This document shows, one piece after another, positions 1-5,868 of a stretch of 9,135 nt of DNA (position 1 is the stretch's first letter; each line of letters opens with the position of its first letter). A model generated the notes under the pieces. That model did not search any database and was not told the origin of the DNA. It saw nothing but the letters and a program-made list of their open reading frames with translations. The translations under genes and the position numbers were made by a program. Location: contig DTVI01000101.1 of NCBI GenBank assembly GCA_012963655.1, positions 1 to 9,135 of the forward strand, given 5' to 3'. This stretch comes from Sulfurimonas sp. (lineage in GTDB: Bacteria; Campylobacterota; Campylobacteria; Campylobacterales; Sulfurimonadaceae).

Positions 1-247
1 AACGTCTTGCTCCAATATAACGAGATATTACCGCGTTTCCCCCGACTACATATAAGTTCATTATCGCGTTAAGCACCATAATGAATTGTAGGCCAAGACC
101 AACTGCAGCTAATGAAGCTACACCTAAGGTTCCGACCATGAGTAAATCTATTAGAATTTGCACCATATCTAAAAGATTTTTAAGTGCTGCGGGGATAGAA
201 ATTGAAAGTATTTTTGAGAGAGAACTCTTACTTTTTAAAGAAGACAT
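1..247 (-). CDS. MATE-family multidrug efflux transporter, N-terminal part (runs off window)
   Basis: This is the first 82 codons of a membrane transporter reading leftwards out of the window. The visible protein has a short polar N-terminus (MSSLKSKSSLSK) and then a first membrane helix (about residues 12-30). The stretch DLLMVGTLGVASLAAVGLG (about 34-52) is the typical MATE start, in which helix 1 leads to a conserved (M)VG-LG--ALAAVGL region. VGGNAVISRYIGAR follows at about 68-81 and matches the conserved G-..-A-..-R-G-A region after helix 2. MATE proteins export cationic drugs or metabolites in exchange for Na+ or H+ across the inner membrane. The start is chosen because AGAGG (251-255) sits 3 bases upstream and the frame opens there. 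It overlaps the 3' end of the preceding gene by 20 bases, suggesting translational coupling. The true substrate is unknown, and about 80% of the gene lies outside the window. Confidence 0.85.
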   Translation of the reverse strand, partial: MSSLKSKSSLSKILSISIPAALKNLLDMVQILIDLLMVGTLGVASLAAVGLGLQFIMVLNAIMNLYVVGGNAVISRYIGARR

Positions 248-503
248 TTACCTCTTGCATTACACCAAAAAGTTCATCTTTAGATTCACATAACAGTTCT
301 TTTCTGTTTACAGGAACCTCTCCTACAGGATCAAAATCAAAAACAAGTACATAATGTACTATATTTACCTTATCTGACTTTGAGTCTGCCCATTCTAATG
401 AAACTTGGGCGCTATCACCACCAGGGACCTCAACAACTGCTGCGGGATAAAGGCGTGTAACCTTTGTTAAATCATATTCTTCATTTTTATATGTATAAAT
501 CAT
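228..503 (-). CDS. Conserved-looking hypothetical protein, 91 aa
   Basis: I do not recognise this protein as a named family. It is a small soluble protein with no signal peptide or membrane segment, and it has many acidic residues and Val/Tyr-rich strands. It looks like a compact beta-rich fold: YDLTKVTRLYPAAVVEV at the start, HYVLVFDFDPVGEVPV in the middle, then a C-terminal amphipathic helix (DELFGVMQEVNVFF). It begins 6 bases after the stop of the 84-aa membrane protein gene, and its last 20 bases overlap the start of the MATE gene. It is therefore very probably cotranscribed with the transporters. The ribosome site is weak: an AAGAT-like stretch lies about 12 bases upstream, so coupling to the gene before it is likely. 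The function is unknown. The placement suggests an accessory role to the transport unit, but that is inference only. Confidence 0.75.
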   Translation of the reverse strand: MIYTYKNEEYDLTKVTRLYPAAVVEVPGGDSAQVSLEWADSKSDKVNIVHYVLVFDFDPVGEVPVNRKELLCESKDELFGVMQEVNVFFKK

Positions 504-509
504 ATGTAA

Positions 510-764
510 TTATATCTTATTATGGTCTTTATTGAGATTTTTATGCATCTTTCCTGAACGCATTTTTAAATAAGCCAAAAAGCCAAAGGTCATACCTACA
601 AATATAAAAGCCGCGCCTATATAATCATCTCTATTTAAGGCCATTATCACCCAGCAAATATCAGCAAAGATATAAACAATAATCGCTTGAAAGGCTAATC
701 CTCGAAACATTAAAAATGCCCCTATATTTAATAAAAGGCCTCCCATCATGGCAAAACTAAACAT
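510..764 (-). CDS. Small three-helix membrane protein of unknown function, 84 aa
   Basis: This short hydrophobic protein has three predicted membrane segments: about residues 3-20 (FAMMGGLLLNIGAFLMF), 24-43 (FQAIIVYIFADICWVIMALN) and 48-67 (YIGAAFIFVGMTFGFLAYL). A basic, polar tail of about 17 residues follows (KMRSGKMHKNLNKDHNKI). Size and three-helix topology resemble half-transporters of the SemiSWEET type, but the PQ motif expected for those is absent, so I do not assign that family. Its start overlaps the end of the MFS gene by 8 bases, and AAAGG lies about 7 bases upstream of the ATG inside the MFS gene, which supports both the start and translational coupling. It could be an accessory subunit or an unrelated small membrane protein. 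Confidence 0.75.
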   Translation of the reverse strand: MFSFAMMGGLLLNIGAFLMFRGLAFQAIIVYIFADICWVIMALNRDDYIGAAFIFVGMTFGFLAYLKMRSGKMHKNLNKDHNKI

Positions 765-1968
765 TATAAACCTTTCTTACATAAAGATAATACATCGAGA
801 CACCTACAAAGCACCCGCCCAGTAAATACAAGACTGAAGAGATACTCCAAGATGATTCTATTAAAACACCAACAAATATAGAACTGATTGCGCTGGTTAA
901 TAAAAAAGACATATCATTATAAGCGACCACTCTACCATAATATTTTTTATCTGTATGCTTTTGAATAAGCGTGTAAGTATAAGACCATAGGGTTGTCGTT
1001 GAAAAGCCTGCGATAAAAGAACCTATTAATGATAAATAAATATTTTCAAGCATACTGGCCCAAACCATAATACCAAGACCTTGTAATAATAATAAATACG
1101 AAAGCCTTGCAGAGTTAACCCATTTTCCCAGAACTATAGGCCCTATAACCAAGGCAAAGGCACGAATAGAATGTAAAAGCCCTATAGCTAAAGGGATTGC
1201 AAGTAAGGAAGCGTAATATTGCTTTGCCATCAATGTCACTAAGGCATCAAAAACCGTAAAACCAACACTCGCATGAATCATAATTAAATGCAAGATCTTT
1301 TTGTTTTCTTTCAAATATATAAGGCCTTCTTTAAAGGTGTCCACAAAACTTTCTTGAGATTTTTCAAAACTTATATCTAGTTTTAAATTTATTAATAAAA
1401 TAAAGGCAATAATAAAGATACTTCCATCTAAAATAAAAGCAATATTTACACCTAGTTTATACACTAAAAATCCACTTAGAGCCATACCTACTGTATAAGA
1501 TAGAGACCATATAATTGAATGTATCTCATTAGCATATTGTAAAGACTTCCCTTCTAATATCTTGGGTAATAAAGACATCTCGATAGTAAAATAAAAACTT
1601 GCGGCACCCATACGAATAAAGACCAATACAAACAACAACCATAAATGAGAAAGATTCGTAATAAAGAGCAAAAAGAAGGTGCTTATAATTTCTAAGACAA
1701 TTAAAATAAGCATAAGTTTTTTAGGCGAAATTTTATCAATGATTACACCTGATATTGGAGCCTGAAGTACACCAGGAAGAAAATGAAAAGATGCTACCAT
1801 TGCAATTATAAAGGCAGATACATTGAGTTCTACTAATAAGGTATAAATAGCAACATTAGAGAACCAAGCTCCAAAATATGAGATAAGCTGCATCAGACTT
1901 AAACGTCTTAATACAGGCTCACTTCTTAGTAGTTTAATATATTCACTCATTTTAATACTTTTTTGCAT
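757..1968 (-). CDS. MFS-family transporter (efflux-type), 403 aa
   Basis: This is an inner-membrane major facilitator superfamily permease of typical length with roughly 12 hydrophobic helices. The MFS motif A lies in the loop after helix 2 as GVIIDKISPKK (about residues 74-84). The longer polar central loop between the two six-helix halves is at about 195-225. The overall character (short N-terminus followed by RRLSLMQLISYFGAWFSNVA) resembles the MFS_3 group that includes the enterobactin exporter EntS and macrolide exporters, so export of a small molecule is the best guess; the substrate cannot be read from the sequence. It is the first gene of a four-gene unit with two small proteins and a MATE transporter. 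Neither the ATG at 1966-1968 nor the in-frame ATG six codons later (residue 7, MSEYIKLLRSEP) has a good Shine-Dalgarno sequence, so the exact start is uncertain. Confidence 0.85.
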   Translation of the reverse strand: MQKSIKMSEYIKLLRSEPVLRRLSLMQLISYFGAWFSNVAIYTLLVELNVSAFIIAMVASFHFLPGVLQAPISGVIIDKISPKKLMLILIVLEIISTFFLLFITNLSHLWLLFVLVFIRMGAASFYFTIEMSLLPKILEGKSLQYANEIHSIIWSLSYTVGMALSGFLVYKLGVNIAFILDGSIFIIAFILLINLKLDISFEKSQESFVDTFKEGLIYLKENKKILHLIMIHASVGFTVFDALVTLMAKQYYASLLAIPLAIGLLHSIRAFALVIGPIVLGKWVNSARLSYLLLLQGLGIMVWASMLENIYLSLIGSFIAGFSTTTLWSYTYTLIQKHTDKKYYGRVVAYNDMSFLLTSAISSIFVGVLIESSWSISSVLYLLGGCFVGVSMYYLYVRKVYNV

Positions 1969-1998
1969 ATTGTATCAGTTAAGCACTTAATGAATATA

Positions 1999-2010
1999 TT
2001 TCATATGAAA
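1999..2010. promoter_or_regulatory. 12-bp perfect palindrome, possible operator
   Basis: TTTCATATGAAA is a perfect dyad located between the candidate start of transcription and the first codon of the MFS gene. That is a typical place for a repressor to bind in a drug-efflux operon. No regulator gene is visible in the window. Short AT-rich palindromes also occur by chance, so the assignment is weak. Confidence 0.25.
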
Positions 2011-2020
2011 GGTATGTATG

Positions 2021-2029
2021 ATAATATCA
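2021..2029 (-). promoter_or_regulatory. Candidate extended -10 promoter for the MFS/MATE unit
   Basis: On the minus strand this reads TGATATTAT, which fits TGn followed by a TATTAT -10 hexamer. Transcription would start near 2014 and give a leader of about 46 bases before the MFS ATG. No good -35 element is visible 17 bases upstream, where the sequence runs into the flaG sigma-28 -35 region. This is inferred from a motif alone. Confidence 0.35.
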
Positions 2030-2044
2030 TGTTTGTAAATTTAA

Positions 2045-2071
2045 TTAAGTTATTTTTATTTCTGTCGATAG
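2045..2071 (+). promoter_or_regulatory. Sigma-28 (FliA) type promoter of flaG
   Basis: TTAAGTTA (2045-2052), an 11-base spacer and GTCGATAG (2064-2071) match the flagellar sigma-28 consensus TAAAGTTT-N11-GCCGATAA at 6 of 8 positions in each box with exact spacing. The predicted start of transcription is about 30 bases before the flaG ATG. This fits a late flagellar gene expressed after hook completion. Confidence 0.7.
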
Positions 2072-2107
2072 TGTAGTATATATATATTTTCAAATAAAGG
2101 CTTAGTT

Positions 2108-2506
2108 ATGGAAAGCTTGAATAATATTACAAAACAACAAAGTCCCCCAACTCAAAATGAAGTGAAGACTGTAGACTCACAACCTGTTGATATTAAACCT
2201 ATACAGAACAAAGTAAAGATCCAAGATAAGCTTAATATTCATAATGCTGAAGTTAAAAACACTGATACTAAGCCCATAAAAACAGAACCTGAGATAAGAA
2301 ACTTAATTGATAGTCTTAATAAGGCACTTGACCCTTTTAACACTTCTATCCGTTTTGGTTTTGATAATAGTACTGAGGTTTTTTTTGTTTCCGTTATCGA
2401 TTCATATACAAAGGACATCATCCGTCGTTTTCCTGTAGCAGAAGCAGAAACACTGGCCGCAAAGATAAACGATGTTGTAGGCCTTATTTTTGATGAAGAG
2501 GGCTAA
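2108..2506 (+). CDS. flaG: Flagellar protein FlaG
   Basis: FlaG is a small flagellar protein that affects filament length or assembly in several bacteria; its molecular role is poorly defined. The C-terminal half (about residues 60-132) is the FlaG domain. It includes LIDSLNKALDPFNTSIRFGF (66-85), a VFFVSVID strand (91-98), DIIRRFP (103-109) and a final helix ending in GLIFDEEG. The first 60 residues are low in complexity, rich in Lys, Gln, Asn and Pro, and probably disordered, which is common in this family. AAAGG at 2096-2100 is a good ribosome site 7 bases before the ATG, and a sigma-28 type promoter lies at 2045-2071. In Campylobacter and many relatives flaG sits beside fliD and fliS. Here it stands alone, divergent from a transporter unit and upstream of argG. 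Confidence 0.88.
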   Translation: MESLNNITKQQSPPTQNEVKTVDSQPVDIKPIQNKVKIQDKLNIHNAEVKNTDTKPIKTEPEIRNLIDSLNKALDPFNTSIRFGFDNSTEVFFVSVIDSYTKDIIRRFPVAEAETLAAKINDVVGLIFDEEG

Positions 2507-2598
2507 CTTAAAGTAGCTGCTTTAAGTGCTCGTTCTATCAATTCTGGTTCTGTATTAAATTTTAGAAATTCTAATGCAAAAACGACTTTTTTCTTCAA
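2503..2598 (-). other. Short antisense reading frame, possible small protein or gene remnant (31 codons)
   Basis: On the minus strand a frame from a TTG at 2596-2598 to a TAG at 2503-2505 encodes 31 residues with a protein-like pattern: a basic start (KKKVVFALEFLKF), then TEPELIERALKAATLS with regular amphipathic helix spacing. The same frame stays open further upstream for about 18 codons beyond a TAG at 2602-2604, giving another LEIFLSFLKYKEKKK stretch. There is no ribosome site at the usual distance and no ATG. It could be the decayed C-terminus of a lost gene, a small protein using a non-ATG start, or chance. I do not call it a gene. Confidence 0.25.
2506..2527. terminator. Inverted repeat at the end of flaG, weak terminator candidate
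   Basis: ACTTAAAG (2506-2513) pairs perfectly with CTTTAAGT (2520-2527) around a 6-base loop, starting at the last base of the flaG stop codon. The stem is AT-rich and no run of T follows, so it is a poor intrinsic terminator. It may mark the 3' end of the mRNA or simply reflect the antisense reading frame lying over it. Confidence 0.3.
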
Positions 2599-2697
2599 TG
2601 ACTAAGATCTATTCTTCTTCTTTTCCTTATACTTTAAGAAGCTTAAAAAAATTTCTAATTAGCTCTTATTTTCAACTCTTTATCATCTTTACTTAGA

Positions 2698-2703
2698 TAG
2701 AAT
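2698..2703 (+). promoter_or_regulatory. Candidate -10 element of argG
   Basis: TAGAAT lies 33 bases before the argG ATG in an AT-rich region and could be a vegetative -10 hexamer, giving a leader of about 27 bases. No -35 element is convincing, which is usual for epsilonproteobacterial promoters. I see no recognisable ARG box (arginine-repressor operator) around it. Confidence 0.25.
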
Positions 2704-2736
2704 TTCAATAATAATTTATCTCTATTAAGGGCTCTC

Positions 2737-3972
2737 ATGAAAAAAGAAGTTAAAAAAGTTGTACTTGCCTACTCAGGCGGTCTAGATACTAGTGTTATTT
2801 TAAAATGGTTACAAGATGAATATAAATGTGAGGTTGTAACCTTTACAGCTGACCTTGGACAAGGTGAAGAACTTGAGCCTGCTCGTATTAAAGCACTTGA
2901 GCTAGGTATTAAACCTGAAAATATTTTTATTGATGACTTAAAAGAAGAGTTTGTCAAAGATTTTGTTTTTCCTATGTTTAGAGCCAATGCAATTTATGAG
3001 GGAGAATATCTTTTAGGTACCTCTATTGCAAGACCACTTATTGCTAAACGTCAAGCTGAGATTGCAAAACTTACAGGCGCAGATGGTGTATCTCATGGAG
3101 CCACTGGTAAAGGAAATGATCAAGTTCGTTTTGAGATGGGTTACTTAGGCCAAGACTCAACACTAACTATCATTGCACCTTGGAGAGAATGGGAGTTAAA
3201 TTCTAGAGAAAAGCTACTTACATATGCCGCTGAGCATGGTATTTCTATAGATCAAAAACATATGGATAAGGATGGTAATCCTACTGTTAGTCCTTATTCC
3301 ATGGATGCAAACTTACTTCATATCTCTTATGAGGGACTTCATTTAGAAGATCCAAACGCTGAGCCTGAAGAAGAGATGTGGTTATGGACAACATCTCCAG
3401 AAAATGCTCCTGATAAGGCTGAGTATATTGAAATTGGATATGCACATGGAGACCCTGTTACTCTTAATGGAGAAGCTGTATCTGCCGCGACTATGCTTAA
3501 AAGTTTAAATGAACTTGGTAATACTCATGGTATAGGACGTATTGATATTGTAGAAAACCGTTTTGTTGGTATGAAAGCACGTGGTTGTTATGAGACACCA
3601 GGTGGAACTATTATGCTAAAGGCCCACAGAGCTATTGAATCTATTACTCTTGATAGAGAAGCAGCTCACTTAAAAGATGAGATGATGCCTCGCTATGCTA
3701 AGCTTATCTATAATGGTTTTTGGTTTGCACCTGAACGTGAAATGATGCAAGCAGCTATTGATAAGACCCAAGAATTTGTTAATGGTGTTGTGCGTCTTAA
3801 ACTATATAAGGGAAATGTAATGGTAGTAGGTCGTCAATCAGCTGACACTCTATTCAATCCTGAATATTCTACCTTTGAAGAAGATGAAGTATATAACCAA
3901 AAAGATGCAGAAGGTTTCATTAAACTTAATGCCCTTCGTTTTATTATTGCGGGTAAGGCAAGAAACAAGTAA
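2737..3972 (+). CDS. argG: Argininosuccinate synthase
   Basis: This cytoplasmic enzyme joins citrulline and aspartate, using ATP, to make argininosuccinate, the next-to-last step of arginine synthesis. The protein is 411 residues, close to the family norm. The ATP-binding PP-loop motif AYSGGLDTS is at residues 11-19. The conserved GTSIARPLIAKRQ region is at 94-106 and GATGKGNDQVRFE, which contacts ATP and substrates, is at 121-133. The C-terminal part has the usual MKARGCYETPGGTI stretch. AAGGG (2727-2731) is a good ribosome site 5 bases before the ATG. It appears to be transcribed alone: a 230-base gap precedes it and a hairpin terminator follows it. In Campylobacter jejuni argG lies directly beside rplI; here one redox gene intervenes. 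I see no frameshift or missing key residue. Confidence 0.97.
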   Translation: MKKEVKKVVLAYSGGLDTSVILKWLQDEYKCEVVTFTADLGQGEELEPARIKALELGIKPENIFIDDLKEEFVKDFVFPMFRANAIYEGEYLLGTSIARPLIAKRQAEIAKLTGADGVSHGATGKGNDQVRFEMGYLGQDSTLTIIAPWREWELNSREKLLTYAAEHGISIDQKHMDKDGNPTVSPYSMDANLLHISYEGLHLEDPNAEPEEEMWLWTTSPENAPDKAEYIEIGYAHGDPVTLNGEAVSAATMLKSLNELGNTHGIGRIDIVENRFVGMKARGCYETPGGTIMLKAHRAIESITLDREAAHLKDEMMPRYAKLIYNGFWFAPEREMMQAAIDKTQEFVNGVVRLKLYKGNVMVVGRQSADTLFNPEYSTFEEDEVYNQKDAEGFIKLNALRFIIAGKARNK

Positions 3973-3988
3973 GATTTTCCAACTTAAG

Positions 3989-4008
3989 GGCATCTAAACC
4001 TAGATGCC
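3989..4008 (+). terminator. Intrinsic terminator after argG
   Basis: GGCATCTA (3989-3996) and TAGATGCC (4001-4008) form a perfect 8-bp stem with an AACC loop. A pyrimidine-rich tract (ATCTTCCATTATTT) follows rather than a pure T run. It begins 17 bases after the argG stop, the expected place for a terminator. Confidence 0.7.
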
Positions 4009-4047
4009 ATCTTCCATTATTTACACATTTTTTTAACAAATACTTTG

Positions 4048-4066
4048 TATTATTTGCATATATAAA
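4048..4066 (+). promoter_or_regulatory. Candidate -10 region for the FTR-rhodanese gene
   Basis: Two possible -10 hexamers lie in the 111-base gap after argG: TATTAT at 4048-4053, preceded by TTTG, and TATAAA at 4061-4066. With a terminator upstream, this gene needs its own promoter, but the sequence does not decide which hexamer is used and shows no clear -35 element. Confidence 0.3.
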
Positions 4067-4083
4067 ATTATAAGGTTTTCACC

Positions 4084-4815
4084 ATGAGTACTGAAATGAA
4101 AAAAGTTGACCCCGAGTCACAAGAATTTAAAACAGAATTAGCTAAAACTATAAAATTTACAGATAAGGTCGTTTCCCAATTTGGGTATGCCTATAACCCT
4201 GATGCCTTAATTAATGAAGGTATTCAAATGGGGCTTACAAGAAACAAGCTTATTTATGAAAAAAGGTACTGTCCATGTTTCTTCGTAACCGGGGATAAGG
4301 AAGAAGATAGAATCTGTCCTTGTAAACCTGCCATTGAGCATGAAATTCCTAATGATGGTGTTTGTCATTGTCAAATATTTTGTACACCTGAGTATGCAGC
4401 AGCAAAGTCTGATAAAGATTCTCTTGAAGCGGTAACACATGAGCATTCTCGTGGTCTTACGACTGCTGAGTGTGAAACACTTTTAACTAAGACTGATATT
4501 GATACAGATGAGCTTACTTCTTTATTAGAAGCAAGAGAACTGAAGATGGTTGACTTTCACCTTGTTGATGTACGTGAGTGGATGGAACATAACAGTGGAA
4601 ATATTAAAGGTACAGACGCCCTTGTTCCTACTACAAGTTTTTATAATTCATTAGCAGAAGCTAATCTTGACAAAAGTAAAAGTGCTATTGTGTATTGTCA
4701 TGTAGGAAGTCGAAGTGCTCATTGTCAACGTATATTATCTGATAAATCAGAATTTAAATCTATTAGTAATCTAATTCATGGTATTTCAGGATATAAAGGT
4801 GAAATTGTCAGGTAA
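4084..4815 (+). CDS. Ferredoxin-thioredoxin reductase catalytic domain fused to a rhodanese domain
   Basis: This is a 243-residue two-domain redox protein without a signal peptide. The first half has the three Cys pairs of the FTR catalytic (beta) subunit: CPC at 63-65, CPC at 78-80 and CHC at 94-96. By analogy with cyanobacterial FTR, C63, C78, C80 and C94 would hold a [4Fe-4S] cluster, and C65 with C96 would form the redox-active disulfide. Spacings are 12 and 13 residues, against 16 and 8 in the cyanobacterial/plant enzyme. An extra C100 follows. The second half (about 146-241) is a rhodanese module with LVDVREW (160-166) and an active-site loop C205-HVGSRS. It would accept or transfer sulfane sulfur at C205. 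AAGG at 4072-4075 is the ribosome site. No FTR variable subunit, ferredoxin or thioredoxin gene is nearby. Domain assignment is firm; electron donor and target are unknown. Confidence 0.9.
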   Translation: MSTEMKKVDPESQEFKTELAKTIKFTDKVVSQFGYAYNPDALINEGIQMGLTRNKLIYEKRYCPCFFVTGDKEEDRICPCKPAIEHEIPNDGVCHCQIFCTPEYAAAKSDKDSLEAVTHEHSRGLTTAECETLLTKTDIDTDELTSLLEARELKMVDFHLVDVREWMEHNSGNIKGTDALVPTTSFYNSLAEANLDKSKSAIVYCHVGSRSAHCQRILSDKSEFKSISNLIHGISGYKGEIVR

Positions 4816-4833
4816 TATACATCTAAGAGCAAA

Positions 4834-4862
4834 TTGGGTAAAATCTCTTCATTAAATATAAC
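4834..4862 (+). promoter_or_regulatory. Candidate sigma-70 promoter before rplI
   Basis: TTGGGT (4834-4839), a 17-base spacer and TATAAC (4857-4862) resemble a vegetative promoter. The implied start of transcription near 4869 would fall inside the rplI ribosome site and leave a leader of only about 8 bases. It may therefore be a chance match, with rplI read through from the gene upstream. Confidence 0.25.
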
Positions 4863-4876
4863 AATAAAGAGTTACA

Positions 4877-5323
4877 ATGAAAGTATTATTAATTAAAGAT
4901 GTTAAAGGCCTAGGAAAAATTGGCGAAATAAAAGAAGTTAAAGACGGATATGGTCAAAACTTTTTAATTGGAAAAGGTTTTGCTAAAGCCGCGACAACAG
5001 CTGTCATAAATCAACATAATTCAAGTGAAAAGAAAAAAGCGGCTGATGATGCTGCTGAACTTGATCGTCTTAAAGATATTAAAGAACAACTTACTAAACT
5101 TACAACCACTATTTCTAAAAAAGTAGGAAACAATGGTCATCTTTTTGGTTCAGTTACCAAAGATGAGATTGCCCATGCTGTAAAAGATCAACATAACATT
5201 AGTATTGATAAGAAACATATTGTTCACAAACTTTCTATGAAAGAAGTGGGAGAATATGAAATCGATTTAAAACTTGGTCATGGCTTACACGCGATGATGA
5301 AGATTACAATAACGGCAATATAA
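4877..5323 (+). CDS. rplI: 50S ribosomal protein L9
   Basis: L9 binds 23S rRNA near the L1 stalk of the large ribosomal subunit and helps keep reading frame and spacing between ribosomes. The 148-residue length is normal. The N-terminal RNA-binding domain carries the L9 signature: GLGKIGEIKEVKDGYGQNFL at 11-30 followed by IGKGFAKAAT. A long charged connecting helix (about 41-75) leads to a C-terminal domain starting around VGNNGHLFGSVT (about 83-94) and ending in MKITITAI. AAAGAG at 4866-4871 is the ribosome site 5 bases before the ATG. The stop is followed 8 bases later by the hslV start, so it probably heads the rplI-hslV-hslU-era-csd6 run. Confidence 0.97.
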   Translation: MKVLLIKDVKGLGKIGEIKEVKDGYGQNFLIGKGFAKAATTAVINQHNSSEKKKAADDAAELDRLKDIKEQLTKLTTTISKKVGNNGHLFGSVTKDEIAHAVKDQHNISIDKKHIVHKLSMKEVGEYEIDLKLGHGLHAMMKITITAI

Positions 5324-5331
5324 GGAAGCTC

Positions 5332-5868
5332 ATGTTTGACGCAACTACCATACTTGCTTATAAGGGTAAAAATAAGGCCGTTATCGGTGGAGATGGGCAA
5401 GTTACCTTTGGAGACTCTGTTCTTAAAAACAATGCCACAAAGATTAGAACCCTCTACAAAGGCGAAATTCTAGCTGGTTTTGCAGGTTCTACTGCGGACG
5501 CCTTTAATCTTTTTGATATGTTTGAAGAGTTTCTTGCTAACCGTAAGGGTGACCTGATTAAGGCCGTAATAGATTTTTCTAAGGCATGGCGAAAAGACAA
5601 GGTACTTAGACGTCTGGAAGCGATGATGATTGTTTTAAATAAGGAACATATTTATATCCTAACGGGAAATGGTGATGTAGTTGAACCAGAAGATGGAGAA
5701 ATAGCCTCTATAGGTTCAGGCGGGAACTTTGCTATTTCTGCCGCCCGCGCCCTTAAACGTCATGCAGATATGGATGAAGAATCTTTAGTTAAAGAGTCTT
5801 TACAAATCGCTTCTGAATTATGTATCTATACTAACAACAATATCAAACTTCTTTCACTGGAAAATTAA
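5332..5868 (+). CDS. hslV: ATP-dependent protease peptidase subunit HslV (ClpQ)
   Basis: HslV forms the double-ring, proteasome-like peptidase chamber of the HslUV protease in the cytoplasm. The 178 residues align without gaps to the E. coli protein over the start. The catalytic N-terminal threonine corresponds to T5 in MFDATTIL, so a four-residue MFDA propeptide has to be removed to free it. D21 and K37 match mature E. coli D17 and K33. Conserved GGDGQVTFG (19-27), LAGFAGSTADAF (47-58), LRRLEAMM and AIGSGGNFA-type segments are present. AAGGAAG at 5322-5328 overlaps the rplI stop and is a strong ribosome site for this ATG. The Helicobacter protein also starts MFEATTIL, so the extension is a lineage trait, not a wrong start. 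Its stop overlaps the hslU ATG by one base (TAATG). Confidence 0.97.
   Translation: MFDATTILAYKGKNKAVIGGDGQVTFGDSVLKNNATKIRTLYKGEILAGFAGSTADAFNLFDMFEEFLANRKGDLIKAVIDFSKAWRKDKVLRRLEAMMIVLNKEHIYILTGNGDVVEPEDGEIASIGSGGNFAISAARALKRHADMDEESLVKESLQIASELCIYTNNNIKLLSLEN

Noticed and set aside
81..293. Plus-strand open frame of 70 codons at the window start
   Set aside because: It lies antisense to the MATE N-terminus, which has clear family motifs and a ribosome site; the plus-strand translation has no recognisable pattern.
2633..2650. TTTAAG/CTTAAA hairpin as a second terminator before argG
   Set aside because: The stem is short, all A/T except one pair, has a 3-base loop and is followed by A rather than T on the plus strand.
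2507..2736. Riboswitch or leader peptide in front of argG
   Set aside because: I found no conserved riboswitch core, no Arg-rich leader frame and no ARG-box pair; only a plain AT-rich leader with a good ribosome site.
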